Assembly (NCBI GenBank): GCA_021845665.1
Contig: JAJZVO010000012.1
Location: 1 to 64,000, forward strand
From: Bacteroidota bacterium
GTDB taxonomy: Bacteria > Bacteroidota > Ignavibacteria > Kryptoniales > JAKASW01
Direction of reading: 5' to 3'
DNA: 64,000 bases
Below, piece after piece: positions 18,844 to 28,727 of this stretch. The first letter of the stretch is position 1. Each line of letters opens with the position of its first letter. Position numbers and translations under genes: made by a program. The notes beneath the pieces are model-generated. The model was not told the origin of the DNA, made no database searches, and worked only from the letters and a program-made list of their open reading frames with translations.

Positions 18844-19062
18844 TCCCTGGCTCCATGAAATAACTTTGGCGATACGTACGCCCGCTGCCGCCCCGCGGTC
18901 TGGCGTCGATTCAACAAAACAGAATCTCGCCCCGGAGACTTCAAACCGAGGCGGGCCCTTACCGAAGGAGAACAGAAACTTCTGTCTGCTGTCCCACAAA
19001 TGCGCGATTAAATCCGGTGACCACCTCAGCCGCCGGCGAAGATTTACAAGCCCGGAATTATC

Positions 19063-21444
19063 TTAATCTCCCAGCTTACTTGAAATTATCGAGTACCTTG
19101 GAGCAGGCATGTTCGTCCCTTTGATATATCTCCAGAGGATTTCGTTGAACTCTCTCGGAGGCACCGCATCCTCTACGCTGAAATTCCAATGGTCCATTAT
19201 GCTTTGGCCGTACGCACCGTTGGGATTCCTGGCATGTATGTTTATCATCGGCTCCACTGCTTCGTAAGGAGCGTCATCCGGCTTCATCGTGAACGAGTTG
19301 TACATAGGTGTAGCGGCTGCATCGTACTGGCTCATCGGCGGCAATCCGAGAATGAGCTCGATTGTTCGAAGCATCGACGCAGTGCTGTACATCGTTTTAT
19401 CGACGTAATGACGTTTGCAGTATGGACTTATTACCATCGCTTCGGTGCGATGGGCATCTACATGATCGGCCCCGGCCTGGGCGTCATCCTCTATAGAAAA
19501 GATCGCGGTATGTGGCCAAATCTTGCTGTGCGAGATCCGGTCCACAAATAAACCGAATGCGTAATCGTTCTGTGCCACCATGGCTTGCGGAGTATGAGCT
19601 CCCTTCTTCGTTCCCCATGTGTGGTCGTTCGGGAGCCATATGATGCTGAGCTGCGGAACTCTATTCTCCGCAAGAAGCTTTGTGAAATCCTTATTCCATG
19701 CCTCATAGCGTCGGACATCCGAGTAGGCCAGATCCCAGGCGCGGTACCATGGATCGATGTGACCAATAAGTGCCTTTTCTCCCGGCACGTCCGGCTTGTT
19801 AGTATCCGGACTGCTTTCGCAAAACTCCCCATAGTCCCTGAAATAGATGTTGTGCCTCAGGCAGAGGTTCCAGATAAAGCCTTCCGCAGGTGAAGAAACC
19901 GGCTGGCCTCCCTGAAAATCGTACTTCGCACCTCTGTTTGCATAGTTTGACGGCCAGCTTTTGACAACGTAGTCGGTGGCATAAGCGCCGTCGGACCAGT
20001 TATGGCCATCGGCGCTGACCTCGGCGTTGCAGTAAAGGTTGTCGAGAAGCACAAAGTTGCGAACAATCTTATGCAGATTGGGCGTGACCTTCTCTCCGAA
20101 AAGTGTCAGATTGGGATCGCCGTTTCCCCTCTTGATGTCGCCGAATACCTGGTCGTAAGTTCTGTTCTCCTTGATAAAATAGAAAACGTACTTGATCGGG
20201 GATTTACCTCCGACCCTGTCGGGAATCGGATTATCGCCGTTGTAGGGAGCCTGCTTCAGCTGATCGGGACGGTAGGGGACGTCGGCATAAACTTCCTTTG
20301 TGTACTTGTCGAGAGTCTTTGCGCCGGGAAATTTAATAAATGAGAGCGTGCCCTTCAGGAGGTTGCCGATGTATTCGGGTCCATGACTGTTCAGCGGATA
20401 ATTCGGATTGGGAAAAGACCTGCTTCCCTTTCCATTTAATACGAGGATCGTCCCGTTATTCAATTCTTTGGCCGTAGTCGGATACCATTCCACCGGGATG
20501 AAGCCGATCGGAATGGGTTTATCGATGTTAGAAATATTTACCACCGTCACCATATTGTTGTCCGCGTTCGCAGCAAGCAGGACTTTTCCGTTGGGCGAAA
20601 CACAAACCGAGTTGGTTGTAGAACCTTCGGGAGCGTCGGGATAAATCGCCGTCGAGATTGTCGCGACGACAGTGCGGTCTTCGAGATTCAACTCAGTTAC
20701 GCTGTTCGCATTGGCGTTTGCCACGAAAGCGTAATGACCCCGCACTGCAATGTCGGTGGGATGGGGTCCGGTCGGCAGCTCATACAGCAGGCGGGTCCCT
20801 TTGAATGCTTCGACCTTCCTGGAACTCCACATTGAAACAAGGAGTGTCCCATCCTTGAGAAATCTGCAATAGTAAGGCATCCCGTTAAGTTTCTTAACTG
20901 TAATCTTCTTTGTAGTGAAGTTGTAATACCGTAGGGTACTATCTCCCCTGAAGACCACGGCGAGACATTTGCTGTTCACAGCAAGGCCGGCCGCCCAGTC
21001 GTAAGGTCCCCTGGCACGATGATCCACCATTCGCGGCGGGGCAAAGTGAATTGTCTGCATTGGCACCAGCTTCCCGTTTGTCAGGTCAAAAGTATACACA
21101 CAGTTTGCGTTTCCACCTGAGACATAAAGTTTTGAGCCGTAGAACTGGATGCCAAGCCAACTATCCTTGAGAACGATTCGCTGAACCACCTTGCGCTCTT
21201 TCAGATTCACGAGTTGGACGCCGGGCTCAGAAAACCCCGACTCCTCGACGGCAAGATACTTCTGGTCTGGAGACATCGCGGCGTTCAACGGAAGTTCTCC
21301 GAGCCTGATCGATGTGCCGGCCGGCGAAAGCCACCAGCCATTAGGAAGAAGCACCCTATTGCCGTGCGGGCCGGGAAGGCCGGCAAAAGCGGCAGTGCAA
21401 GTAATAGCTACAATTCCAACAATTATTCCGATTCGGTTGATCAT
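19063..21444 (-). CDS. Secreted beta-propeller/phosphoesterase fusion (YncE-like + PF04185)
   Basis: Exported two-domain protein of 793 residues with signal peptide MINRIGIIVGIVAITCTAAF. Residues of about 40-370 are YncE-like propeller repeats (AAMSPDQKYLAVEESG, IAVRGHYAFVANANANSVTE, SVCVSPNGKVLLAANADNN). From about 405 a PF04185 phosphoesterase domain follows: KYVFYFIKENRTYDQVFGDI, CNAEVSADGHNWSDGAYATD, PHTAIFSIEDDAQAGADHVD and the end motif STASMLRTIELILGLPPMSQ. The ATG has AAAGGAG nine bases upstream. It is the last gene of a co-directional series with GH76 and a TonB receptor. The propeller may target or regulate the esterase; that is inference. Confidence 0.88.
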   Translation of the reverse strand: MINRIGIIVGIVAITCTAAFAGLPGPHGNRVLLPNGWWLSPAGTSIRLGELPLNAAMSPDQKYLAVEESGFSEPGVQLVNLKERKVVQRIVLKDSWLGIQFYGSKLYVSGGNANCVYTFDLTNGKLVPMQTIHFAPPRMVDHRARGPYDWAAGLAVNSKCLAVVFRGDSTLRYYNFTTKKITVKKLNGMPYYCRFLKDGTLLVSMWSSRKVEAFKGTRLLYELPTGPHPTDIAVRGHYAFVANANANSVTELNLEDRTVVATISTAIYPDAPEGSTTNSVCVSPNGKVLLAANADNNMVTVVNISNIDKPIPIGFIPVEWYPTTAKELNNGTILVLNGKGSRSFPNPNYPLNSHGPEYIGNLLKGTLSFIKFPGAKTLDKYTKEVYADVPYRPDQLKQAPYNGDNPIPDRVGGKSPIKYVFYFIKENRTYDQVFGDIKRGNGDPNLTLFGEKVTPNLHKIVRNFVLLDNLYCNAEVSADGHNWSDGAYATDYVVKSWPSNYANRGAKYDFQGGQPVSSPAEGFIWNLCLRHNIYFRDYGEFCESSPDTNKPDVPGEKALIGHIDPWYRAWDLAYSDVRRYEAWNKDFTKLLAENRVPQLSIIWLPNDHTWGTKKGAHTPQAMVAQNDYAFGLFVDRISHSKIWPHTAIFSIEDDAQAGADHVDAHRTEAMVISPYCKRHYVDKTMYSTASMLRTIELILGLPPMSQYDAAATPMYNSFTMKPDDAPYEAVEPMINIHARNPNGAYGQSIMDHWNFSVEDAVPPREFNEILWRYIKGTNMPAPRYSIISSKLGD

Positions 21445-21641
21445 TTACTTGGTTCTCCTTTATAACTTAACCGCATGCTAAATGTTAGCTCTCCTGCCGT
21501 GCATTGGCAAGGTCCCACTACCCAAAAGTTCCATATCTTCTGACAAGGAAGGGGGCAGTTGCACGTCAATGTCAATTGGGATAGACGTCGGTGCCACCGA
21601 TCCGCACCGGCGGCACCGCTCCTGTGGTGGGGAAGCACCAC

Positions 21642-23078
21642 TCATTTAAGAAGAAGCATTTTTCTTGTAATCTCACTCCTGCCTTCTCTAAGCGTATAGA
21701 AGTAGACTCCACTCGCATATCTGTCCATGTCGACATCGAATGCGTACTCCCCCGCAGGCTTATACCCATCCGCAACAACTTTGACGAGTTGACCCAGGAC
21801 GTTGTAAATATCGAGGCTCATCGCTCCGGGCCGGTTCAAAGTCACCTCAATATCAGTAGATGGGTTACACGGATTGGGATAATTCTGGTATAAATCAAAC
21901 TTATGCGGCACATCGGGTCCCACCTGATTGATTGCCGTAACTGCGCTGTCACCTAATACATACGCAGCCGACTCGATGAGCGTAACTCCGCTCAGCTCCA
22001 CCGATAGACTGATGCTTCCTGATGGAGTCTGTTGCCAGTTGTCGTTGAATAGCCCGGTCCCCGGTTGGCGCCCATATTCCCAAAGTGTATCGGCATTATT
22101 CAGCATGAAGTCGTAGTAACGTGCACCCAAAGAATCGTTGGGCGTAAGCTGGTGAATCAGTTTAGCTAGATAATACACATAGATGCCGTTAAATAATCCG
22201 CCGTCGCCGGTGCCTTCTGACCGCAGGATGCCATCAGGTGTGGCAAATAGTGTGTCGGCTACATCTGCTTCCCTCTCCGCCTCCTGCAAATAAGTTGTGT
22301 CTCCTGTGATTTGGTAGAGATAGAGCGATGCGCCGAGATATGTGCCGTAATTATACGAATAAGACCCGTAGTTAGGTGTGCCCACGGAGTCTTGATAAGA
22401 AATGCCATCAAGTATTATACCTGTTTGGGGATCGACAAGGTTCGACGCAATCCAGGCATGGATCTTTTCGGCCCAGGACAGATCGGCAGTATCACCGGTA
22501 TCTTCGTATAGCTTGCACGCCAATATGCAGGCCGGCGCATTGGCAGGAACATTTTTGTACAACACTTTTGTGCTCCACCGAAAGCCTCCCCCGCCGGGAA
22601 AATCGCTCCAGCCACCCTGAATCGTTTGCCAAAGCGAATTCGTTTCATACATATAGTACGCATCGTGCGTCACCTCGTATGCTCTCAGGAACGACACTGC
22701 CATCCACTCCATGTCGTCGTAGTAGCTGTCTGTAAATCCGCCTGAATGATACACACCCTGGTACAAAGAACTCATCCTGGTAGAATAGAAGGAGCTTCCG
22801 GTCCGGCGATATCCCATCACCAGAGCATCCATTGCGTGCGCCTGCCACCAATAATTCCTCGTCTCGCTGTGAGCGGAACTTGAGAAATAGATATCTCCCA
22901 GTGGAAACCAGAAATCCTTGTCAAGTGTCGCCTGCGCGCTGTCCGCTCTTTCGGACCAAAGCCCACCGGCACCTATGGAACTGTCTGGCACCATCACACT
23001 CCCGGCCACCGCGTACGTTGAACTTGCCAAGATAACGATTATAAAAATTCCAACCTGGTGCAATTTGAACATTTTCAT
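21642..23078 (-). CDS. T9SS-exported GH76 endo-alpha-1,6-mannanase-like enzyme
   Basis: Secreted glycosidase of about 478 residues. The signal peptide is within KLHQVGIFIIVILASSTYAV. An (alpha/alpha)6 GH76 fold is indicated by YWWQAHAMDALVMGYRRTG, the paired catalytic aspartates in SYYDDMEWMAVSFLRAYE (Asp121-Asp122), GGFRWSTKVLYKNVPANAPA, and SYNYGTYLGASLYLYQITGD. The C-terminal 85 residues are a T9SS sorting domain (KFDLYQNYPNPCNPSTDIEV to RKMLLLK). GH76 enzymes cut alpha-1,6-mannan such as the yeast backbone. Several in-frame starts exist (23093 GTG, 23090, 23078, 23072); 23078 is a compromise. A small hairpin (21624-21641) follows the stop. Confidence 0.88.
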   Translation of the reverse strand: MKMFKLHQVGIFIIVILASSTYAVAGSVMVPDSSIGAGGLWSERADSAQATLDKDFWFPLGDIYFSSSAHSETRNYWWQAHAMDALVMGYRRTGSSFYSTRMSSLYQGVYHSGGFTDSYYDDMEWMAVSFLRAYEVTHDAYYMYETNSLWQTIQGGWSDFPGGGGFRWSTKVLYKNVPANAPACILACKLYEDTGDTADLSWAEKIHAWIASNLVDPQTGIILDGISYQDSVGTPNYGSYSYNYGTYLGASLYLYQITGDTTYLQEAEREADVADTLFATPDGILRSEGTGDGGLFNGIYVYYLAKLIHQLTPNDSLGARYYDFMLNNADTLWEYGRQPGTGLFNDNWQQTPSGSISLSVELSGVTLIESAAYVLGDSAVTAINQVGPDVPHKFDLYQNYPNPCNPSTDIEVTLNRPGAMSLDIYNVLGQLVKVVADGYKPAGEYAFDVDMDRYASGVYFYTLREGRSEITRKMLLLK

Positions 23079-23193
23079 CCCTGCTCTCATCACAAGTCGT
23101 CCTGTTTAATCCTGGTTTGCCGTTTCGATAATATAGCCAGGCGACCGGGATGGCCTCAAGTCATCGCAGGCCATTCCGGTCTTCCTGACAATT

Positions 23194-24909
23194 CTACTTA
23201 AGAAGGAGCATTTTCCTGGTGATAGAGGATGAACCCTCGCGCAACGTGTAGAAGTAAACTCCGCTCGCGAATCTGTCCATATTCACATTGAACGTGTACT
23301 CACCCGAGGCTTTATAGCCTTGGCTTACGACATCGACTAATTCACCGAGGACGTTGTACACCTTAAGACTCATCGTCCCGGGCCGATTGAGTGTCACTTT
23401 AATCTCAGTCGTCGGGTTGAACGGGTTCGGATAATTCTGGCTAAGCGCAAACCTGTTCGGTACATCGCTGTGAATCTGGTACACCGGTGTCGCAGTAGGA
23501 TACCAGTTGAGATCACCGAGCGGTTTCCCGTCAGTCCCTGCCGTCAGAAGGGCCTTGTCCGAGTAGGTGAGATTCTCGGGAACCGGGTAACCCTGTGTCT
23601 GCGCCCAGTTCTTCGGAACGCCGGCGAAGAGATTGCCGGGATACGTCGGAAGCTGAGTCCAGAAGTAATCGCTCGCATCGTTGTTTGACCAGATAAGCTC
23701 TTCGTATTTGACGAGATCCGCGAGAGCCGGAGTGGTTAGAGTCGAAGAGAAGCCCGGGTTGACGCTATCGTTATTCGCAGCTACCAGGTGCGAGCCACCC
23801 GGTTCGTGTGCAAAGAGGTACTGCGTGGTTGAATCCATGAACACCGGCGGCGTGAGCGGATCGTGTGTCGTATCGTTATAGGAAGTCCAGAAATTAAGGA
23901 GCGCCGAGGGCCAGCAGTATACATTATTCATCACATTCACATGCCTGTCAGCCTCGGTAAGATTGAATGGAGGCTGAGTCAGAGCGCCGAGCGTATCGAG
24001 AACCACTATGTTCGGATAGTCGACCTTGCCGCCGAACTGATTCGTCGTGTCCTGCGTCATGTCGCCGGCATGCGCTATGAGTCCGTAGAAGATATTGTTC
24101 TCAATATCCTCGTTGACTGCCTGCTGGACTTTCATTGGCGGGCCGCTGCCGAGGAAACACGTGTTGTGATCGAAGCGAATGTATTCTGCGTACCAGTTCG
24201 AACCGAAATAGCTTCCGTTGACGCTGAAGAATGTATTGTTTTCGTACCAGAGAGTGTCGACAGGACCTTTAGTCATCTCCCAGTAGAGGGCTCCCTTCGC
24301 CCACATGTAACTCTGTACATTTCTGAACTCGCAATTTGTGACGTAGAGGTTGTCGTAAACGCCCTCGTGATACGTGAGGTTCGTGTTACCTCCATAGAAG
24401 TTATCGACTATGCAATGGTTCAAGCGAATCGTGGTGTAATTTCCGGTAGAGCTGATGAGTGTGCTTGTTATAGCGACGCTATCAGGACGTTCCCCGAGCA
24501 AATACACGCCATCCAATGACACGTTGCCGGTATCGCAGGCGATAAATGGATCCGGGGTGGTGTTGTCAGCGTTGACTATCGGCTCAATCACAGGGGGATG
24601 GCCGGTCACCGGATTTATTTCTCCGACGATGTTAAGGTTATAGAACTGGTTCATCGTTATAGTGTTGTCGAGATAATACACCGTGTCGACGGGACCATCT
24701 TCATACAAGACGTAAACACGGTTGGGATCTTTCCTCAGTCCGGTCGACGTAGTATCGCCGGAAATTATTTCGAACAGATCAGGCTGACCCTGCGCATTGA
24801 GTGGCGGGACGTACATCGTGTCCGCTGCGGTTTGAGCGAACGACCTCCTCGGAACCGCAAACAGCATCCCTATCGCTGCTATTAGCAAGGCGATTCGTAC
24901 AGATTTCAT
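23194..24909 (-). CDS. T9SS-exported protein, probable parallel beta-helix
   Basis: Secreted protein of 571 residues, preceded by AGAGGAG. Signal: MKSVRIALLIAAIGMLFAVP. The central part (about 90-330) has repeating short strands and N/D-rich turns typical of right-handed beta-helices (NCEFRNVQSYMWAKGALYWE, EYIRFDHNTCFLGSG, VNEDIENNIFYGLI), as in pectate-lyase-like proteins, but I see no catalytic signature. The last 85 residues are the same sorting domain as GH76 (RFALSQNYPNPFNPTTEIKV to RKMLLLK). It sits between a TonB receptor and GH76, so a glycan-binding or -cleaving surface role is likely. Function unassigned. Confidence 0.8.
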   Translation of the reverse strand: MKSVRIALLIAAIGMLFAVPRRSFAQTAADTMYVPPLNAQGQPDLFEIISGDTTSTGLRKDPNRVYVLYEDGPVDTVYYLDNTITMNQFYNLNIVGEINPVTGHPPVIEPIVNADNTTPDPFIACDTGNVSLDGVYLLGERPDSVAITSTLISSTGNYTTIRLNHCIVDNFYGGNTNLTYHEGVYDNLYVTNCEFRNVQSYMWAKGALYWEMTKGPVDTLWYENNTFFSVNGSYFGSNWYAEYIRFDHNTCFLGSGPPMKVQQAVNEDIENNIFYGLIAHAGDMTQDTTNQFGGKVDYPNIVVLDTLGALTQPPFNLTEADRHVNVMNNVYCWPSALLNFWTSYNDTTHDPLTPPVFMDSTTQYLFAHEPGGSHLVAANNDSVNPGFSSTLTTPALADLVKYEELIWSNNDASDYFWTQLPTYPGNLFAGVPKNWAQTQGYPVPENLTYSDKALLTAGTDGKPLGDLNWYPTATPVYQIHSDVPNRFALSQNYPNPFNPTTEIKVTLNRPGTMSLKVYNVLGELVDVVSQGYKASGEYTFNVNMDRFASGVYFYTLREGSSSITRKMLLLK

Positions 24910-25073
24910 TATTTTTCTCCTCTTGTTTGACTGTTTTGTTGTGATACACTCGGGAACAAGCGTCCCGGGTTTTCAGGGCAACTCCACCCCTGGTATGCAT
25001 TTTTCATCTGAATAAGCCTCTCATCACCTCCAATCATTCGCTCTTTCATAAACTTGCAGATGTTAAATCGTAA

Positions 25074-28031
25074 TCAGAGACTCCACCGCAATCCAAGATC
25101 CGCAGTCATCCCGTATGACGATTGAGACGTGGGAAACCCGTTGGCCTGAACTACATAGATGTCGCTCGCACCGTTCAGATCGTTCAGATCCATGTAAACC
25201 TGAATGTTGTACCAGGGTAGGTCTTGCTTGATGACCGCGTCCCAGCGGAGATAGCTGCTCTTGTACGAACGAAGTTCTGGCCAGAAGTTCGTCCCGTTGA
25301 AAACGTTCGACTGGTAGATCATCGAAGCGACGGCTGAAAATCCCTGGTAATCGTAGCCTACCGACAGGTTGACAATATCGTCCGGCTGATCAAGGAGCCT
25401 GTCGGTGTAAAACGTATCCACGTATGAGGGTTGGAATGTCGGATAGACACCTCGGCGGGTAATGGTATACGGATATTTAGCTCCGGAAAAAATGTGGGTA
25501 TAGTTAACGTTCAGGACCAGACCGCTCAACACAGAGGGGAGGTACCAGAAATGAGTCTGCCAATCTACTTCTGTTCCCCAAAGATTCACACGGTGAGGAT
25601 CGTTAACGTCTGTCGAGATCTGGTATGCTTTCGCGCTTGCAGGAACGCCCGGATACAATGCCGGGTTCGAGATGTGACTTGTTCGCGGGAAGATGAAATT
25701 GTCGATCTGCTTCAGGAAGCCATCGACCGAGAAGAGTCCCATGGTATTGTTGTAGATTGAAAATGCCAGGTCGTAATTTTGAGAGTGCGCCGGCTTCAGA
25801 GCATAATTGTTCCATGTCACCGAAGTCGAACCGACGAAGACGTCGATCATTGGGATGATATCGCTGAAACTGGGATAGGCAAGCGTGTTCGTATACGATG
25901 CCTTGGCCTGGAACCATGACAAGGGTTTGTATGTCAGGATCGCGTCAGGCAGCCAGAAACCGTGATATTCCGTGAACGTGGTATCGGTGTGCTGCAACGG
26001 CCTTGGGTAGGGATTGGGCACACTCGCATCGTAATAACGCGATCCTGTATATGATGTCTCAAGATCCTGGTAGCGGACGCCCGGTATGAACGTCAGCTGT
26101 GGCCCGATATGAACAGTGGCCATCACGTATCCCGCGCTCCTGTATTCATTTCCCTTATAATTGCTTGCGCCGCTTTGATATGGATCCGGGCTGAAGGCTC
26201 CCGCCAGGACGTATCCCCGCGAGAGCATGTAATTGACAACGGTACTGACTGTCTGTGACATCAAGCTCAAATTAGTCGGAACTCCCATCGGGTAAGTTCC
26301 CCCCAGAAATTTCCCGTAACTGAATGCCGGATCCTCATAGGCCGTGAAATTGAGGGGAGAGTTGTTGGTGAAATTGTAGGGAGGCTTAGTCATCCACGGA
26401 AATTCATTTAGCACCTGCTGAATCGCGCTCCCCGGTCCAAAAGAAGGACTGGCGTCGAGGACACCGTTTCCGTAATTGTATCCATAATACCGGCTCGTTG
26501 TCCTGTACATACCTCCGAATTTCAGCTGGCCCGAAACCAGATCCGACAGTGTGAAATCCCTGTCTAAATCCAGTGAAGCGGAGTATTCATTTGATTTATT
26601 GAAACTGCTTGAAGCGGTGATTGAGTGGAAGTCCATATTGGACGGCTGTACAAGGCCGATCGCATCCTGAGCGACGAGGGCTGGGTCCACGCTGCTGGAA
26701 TTGACGGGAAATCCGACGGAACTTTGTGTGAGGCCTGCGCTCCAGCTTCCAGTATTGTTGTCATCCGAGTAAGAGTGTGAAAGTTTCAGATCGATATTCA
26801 CCAGATTGAAATCCTGTTTGAACTCCAGCAAATTTGTGGCAACATCCCTCCTGTCAGGCGAATACGAGGCGCCGTAGGTAATCTCATTGCTTCCCACCGG
26901 AGGGATACTGTAGCTCTGAGTGCGGTCCACGGTTCTTGTCAAACCCCTGCTTAAGAAGTTCATGAAATCGATCTTGCCATTTGGAAGCCTGTAATCCATG
27001 ACAACGGTAGCATCGAGTAGCTGCTGTTCACTCGGAGCGTATGTCAGTGTAAAATTGTCGAGCGATATCGCGTTCGGCACGCCGATGTTTTTCGTCAACA
27101 TGCTGTAGCTGCCGCCGAACTGATCCGAGGTAAGGTCTATTCTCTGTGTTATGATTTGTGCGAGGATTCCGAATTTCTTGGCGAAGAACCTGTCCCCTAC
27201 AGTTCCACTCAGCTTGTAATTATTGTAGGAATTCTGAAGGTTGTCGTAGCTGCCCTGCACGTTCAGCCCAACTTCAGGTCCGCCTTCAGGATTCTGCTTG
27301 GCCTCCCTGAGCTGAAAATTTACTACGCCGCCAAGGAATGCCGCGTCCATATCGGGAGTGGCTGTTTTGTACAGCTCTATGCCGCTGAGAGAGCTCGACG
27401 AGATCATTGACAAATTGACGCTGCGTTCGCTGGAACTAGTGGGCGCCATCTGCACGCCGTCAATCATAATCTCGTTGTACTGCGGGGCCAATCCACGTAC
27501 AGCAAGCTCGGTACCTTCCCCTCCCTGCCTCACGAGGTAGACTCCAGGAAGCCTTCCCACCGATTCTGCGGCGTTCGCGTCCGGCAGCTGTCTGATCCTG
27601 GCAGCTGAGACTGCGTTCATAATCCTTGTGGATGACAGCTCTTCGTTGATTGCTGCATTCTGACCACTTGCCTGTGCAGTGACGACGACAGTCTTCCCTT
27701 TAACTGCTACAGCTTCAAGTTTGAAATCGAGTCTCAGCGATTCGCCGCTGGTAATTTGCATCTCCTCTTTCAGGGTTCTGTAACCTACATAAGTCACGCG
27801 AACGGCGTAGGAACCGGGGGGAACGCCTGGGATGACATACCGGCCGTTTAAATTTGTAGCCGCGCCCAGGCTGGTCCCTTCGACCAGTACATTTGCTCCC
27901 GGCAACGATTCACCGGTCTGGGCATCGGCAACTTTGCCGTACATTCTTCCTTTGGTACGGCATAATGCATATGTAGGGACGAAAGCTATCATCAAAGCTG
28001 CGTAAAAAGCCGTAAGCTTCTTATTCCTCAT
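25074..28031 (-). CDS. TonB-dependent receptor (Caulobacter/Xanthomonas carbohydrate type)
   Basis: Outer-membrane importer of about 985 residues. Order: signal (KKLTAFYAALMIAFVPTYAL), CarboxypepD_reg-like domain (GKVADAQTGESLPGANVLVE to GYRTLKEEM), a plug with RIRQLPDANAAESVGRLPGV, EGTELAVRGLAPQYNEIMID and ELYKTATPDMDAAFLGGVVN, then a large barrel ending QSSYGMTADLGLRWSL. The plug signatures resemble the TIGR01782 class often used for oligosaccharides. The ATG at 28031 has AAGGAAGAAGG upstream; an earlier in-frame start at 28097 would place 22 residues before the signal. It is the first gene of the GH76 locus, with a promoter about 300 bases upstream. Confidence 0.9.
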   Translation of the reverse strand: MRNKKLTAFYAALMIAFVPTYALCRTKGRMYGKVADAQTGESLPGANVLVEGTSLGAATNLNGRYVIPGVPPGSYAVRVTYVGYRTLKEEMQITSGESLRLDFKLEAVAVKGKTVVVTAQASGQNAAINEELSSTRIMNAVSAARIRQLPDANAAESVGRLPGVYLVRQGGEGTELAVRGLAPQYNEIMIDGVQMAPTSSSERSVNLSMISSSSLSGIELYKTATPDMDAAFLGGVVNFQLREAKQNPEGGPEVGLNVQGSYDNLQNSYNNYKLSGTVGDRFFAKKFGILAQIITQRIDLTSDQFGGSYSMLTKNIGVPNAISLDNFTLTYAPSEQQLLDATVVMDYRLPNGKIDFMNFLSRGLTRTVDRTQSYSIPPVGSNEITYGASYSPDRRDVATNLLEFKQDFNLVNIDLKLSHSYSDDNNTGSWSAGLTQSSVGFPVNSSSVDPALVAQDAIGLVQPSNMDFHSITASSSFNKSNEYSASLDLDRDFTLSDLVSGQLKFGGMYRTTSRYYGYNYGNGVLDASPSFGPGSAIQQVLNEFPWMTKPPYNFTNNSPLNFTAYEDPAFSYGKFLGGTYPMGVPTNLSLMSQTVSTVVNYMLSRGYVLAGAFSPDPYQSGASNYKGNEYRSAGYVMATVHIGPQLTFIPGVRYQDLETSYTGSRYYDASVPNPYPRPLQHTDTTFTEYHGFWLPDAILTYKPLSWFQAKASYTNTLAYPSFSDIIPMIDVFVGSTSVTWNNYALKPAHSQNYDLAFSIYNNTMGLFSVDGFLKQIDNFIFPRTSHISNPALYPGVPASAKAYQISTDVNDPHRVNLWGTEVDWQTHFWYLPSVLSGLVLNVNYTHIFSGAKYPYTITRRGVYPTFQPSYVDTFYTDRLLDQPDDIVNLSVGYDYQGFSAVASMIYQSNVFNGTNFWPELRSYKSSYLRWDAVIKQDLPWYNIQVYMDLNDLNGASDIYVVQANGFPTSQSSYGMTADLGLRWSL

Positions 28032-28329
28032 ACCTTCTTCCTTTTTGCATGGTGCAAATTCCATCCAATTCAGACACACAAGCTTCGGCGACGACACAAA
28101 GCTTCGCTACCTCAATCCCATAGATTCTTCCCGGCAAATCGGTTGCCGCTTCCATGAAATTGACACTTCAGAATTCTGTGCCGGTTGTTTTCCGGGCAAA
28201 GCTCTTATCCGCCGTGCCGTTCTGCCTGCGCCTGCCACCGTTCTGAGACGCATTACAGTTCCGTGAGCCTCACTTTTCCAGGCAGATAACCTGTCAAATT
28301 TGTTCGGCACATTGTATACGATTTCACCT

Positions 28330-28359
28330 CAAATTTAGTGTACACGTTTTAAGTGCCAA
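28330..28359 (-). promoter_or_regulatory. Bacteroidota-type promoter of the mannan locus
   Basis: On the minus strand TTGGCA (TTG at 28357-28359) is followed after 19 bases by TAAATTTG (28330-28337), an exact TAnnTTTG -7 box identical to the one of the TetR operon. It points toward the TonB receptor at 28031, leaving a leader of about 290 bases that could carry regulation. No operator palindrome is evident. Confidence 0.6.
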
Positions 28360-28727
28360 GCGAATCCCGGTTAAGTCTGCGTTAAGACTTTTCTCGGGAG
28401 GTATGAATACTGAATTGGCATGCGTGTCCGCTCATACCGCGAGGCTGCAGATGACTCGTTCACATTCCTCCTTTCAGCGCGGGGTGAAATTGATTGCGCC
28501 GGTACTCGACATCACACTCAGCAGGCCGAAGGTCGTTCCCGAAAAAGACTGTCTTGCACGAATCAGAGTATCGGCGAACAATCGTGAGACAAGTGCGCGA
28601 AAGGTTAACTAAGAAATAATTTGCGAAATGCGCGCGTGTAGATTAGAATGCTTGGACGAGTTCCTGTGAACGCGATGACACAACCCGGGCAACCCGTGAA
28701 CAAACTATAATCAGGAGCAGCACCAAA
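28360..28727. other. Divergent intergenic region
   Basis: About 370 bases between the promoter of the mannan locus and the MFS gene. A plus-strand open frame at 28403-28612 shows no family signal. An AATAATTTG near 28617 is one base short of the Bacteroidota -7 consensus and may serve the MFS gene. Confidence 0.35.

Noticed and set aside
23863-24519. 218-codon plus-strand open frame
   Set aside because: Antisense of the T9SS beta-helix gene.
28403-28612. 69-codon plus-strand open frame
   Set aside because: Lies in a promoter region between divergent genes, no family signal.
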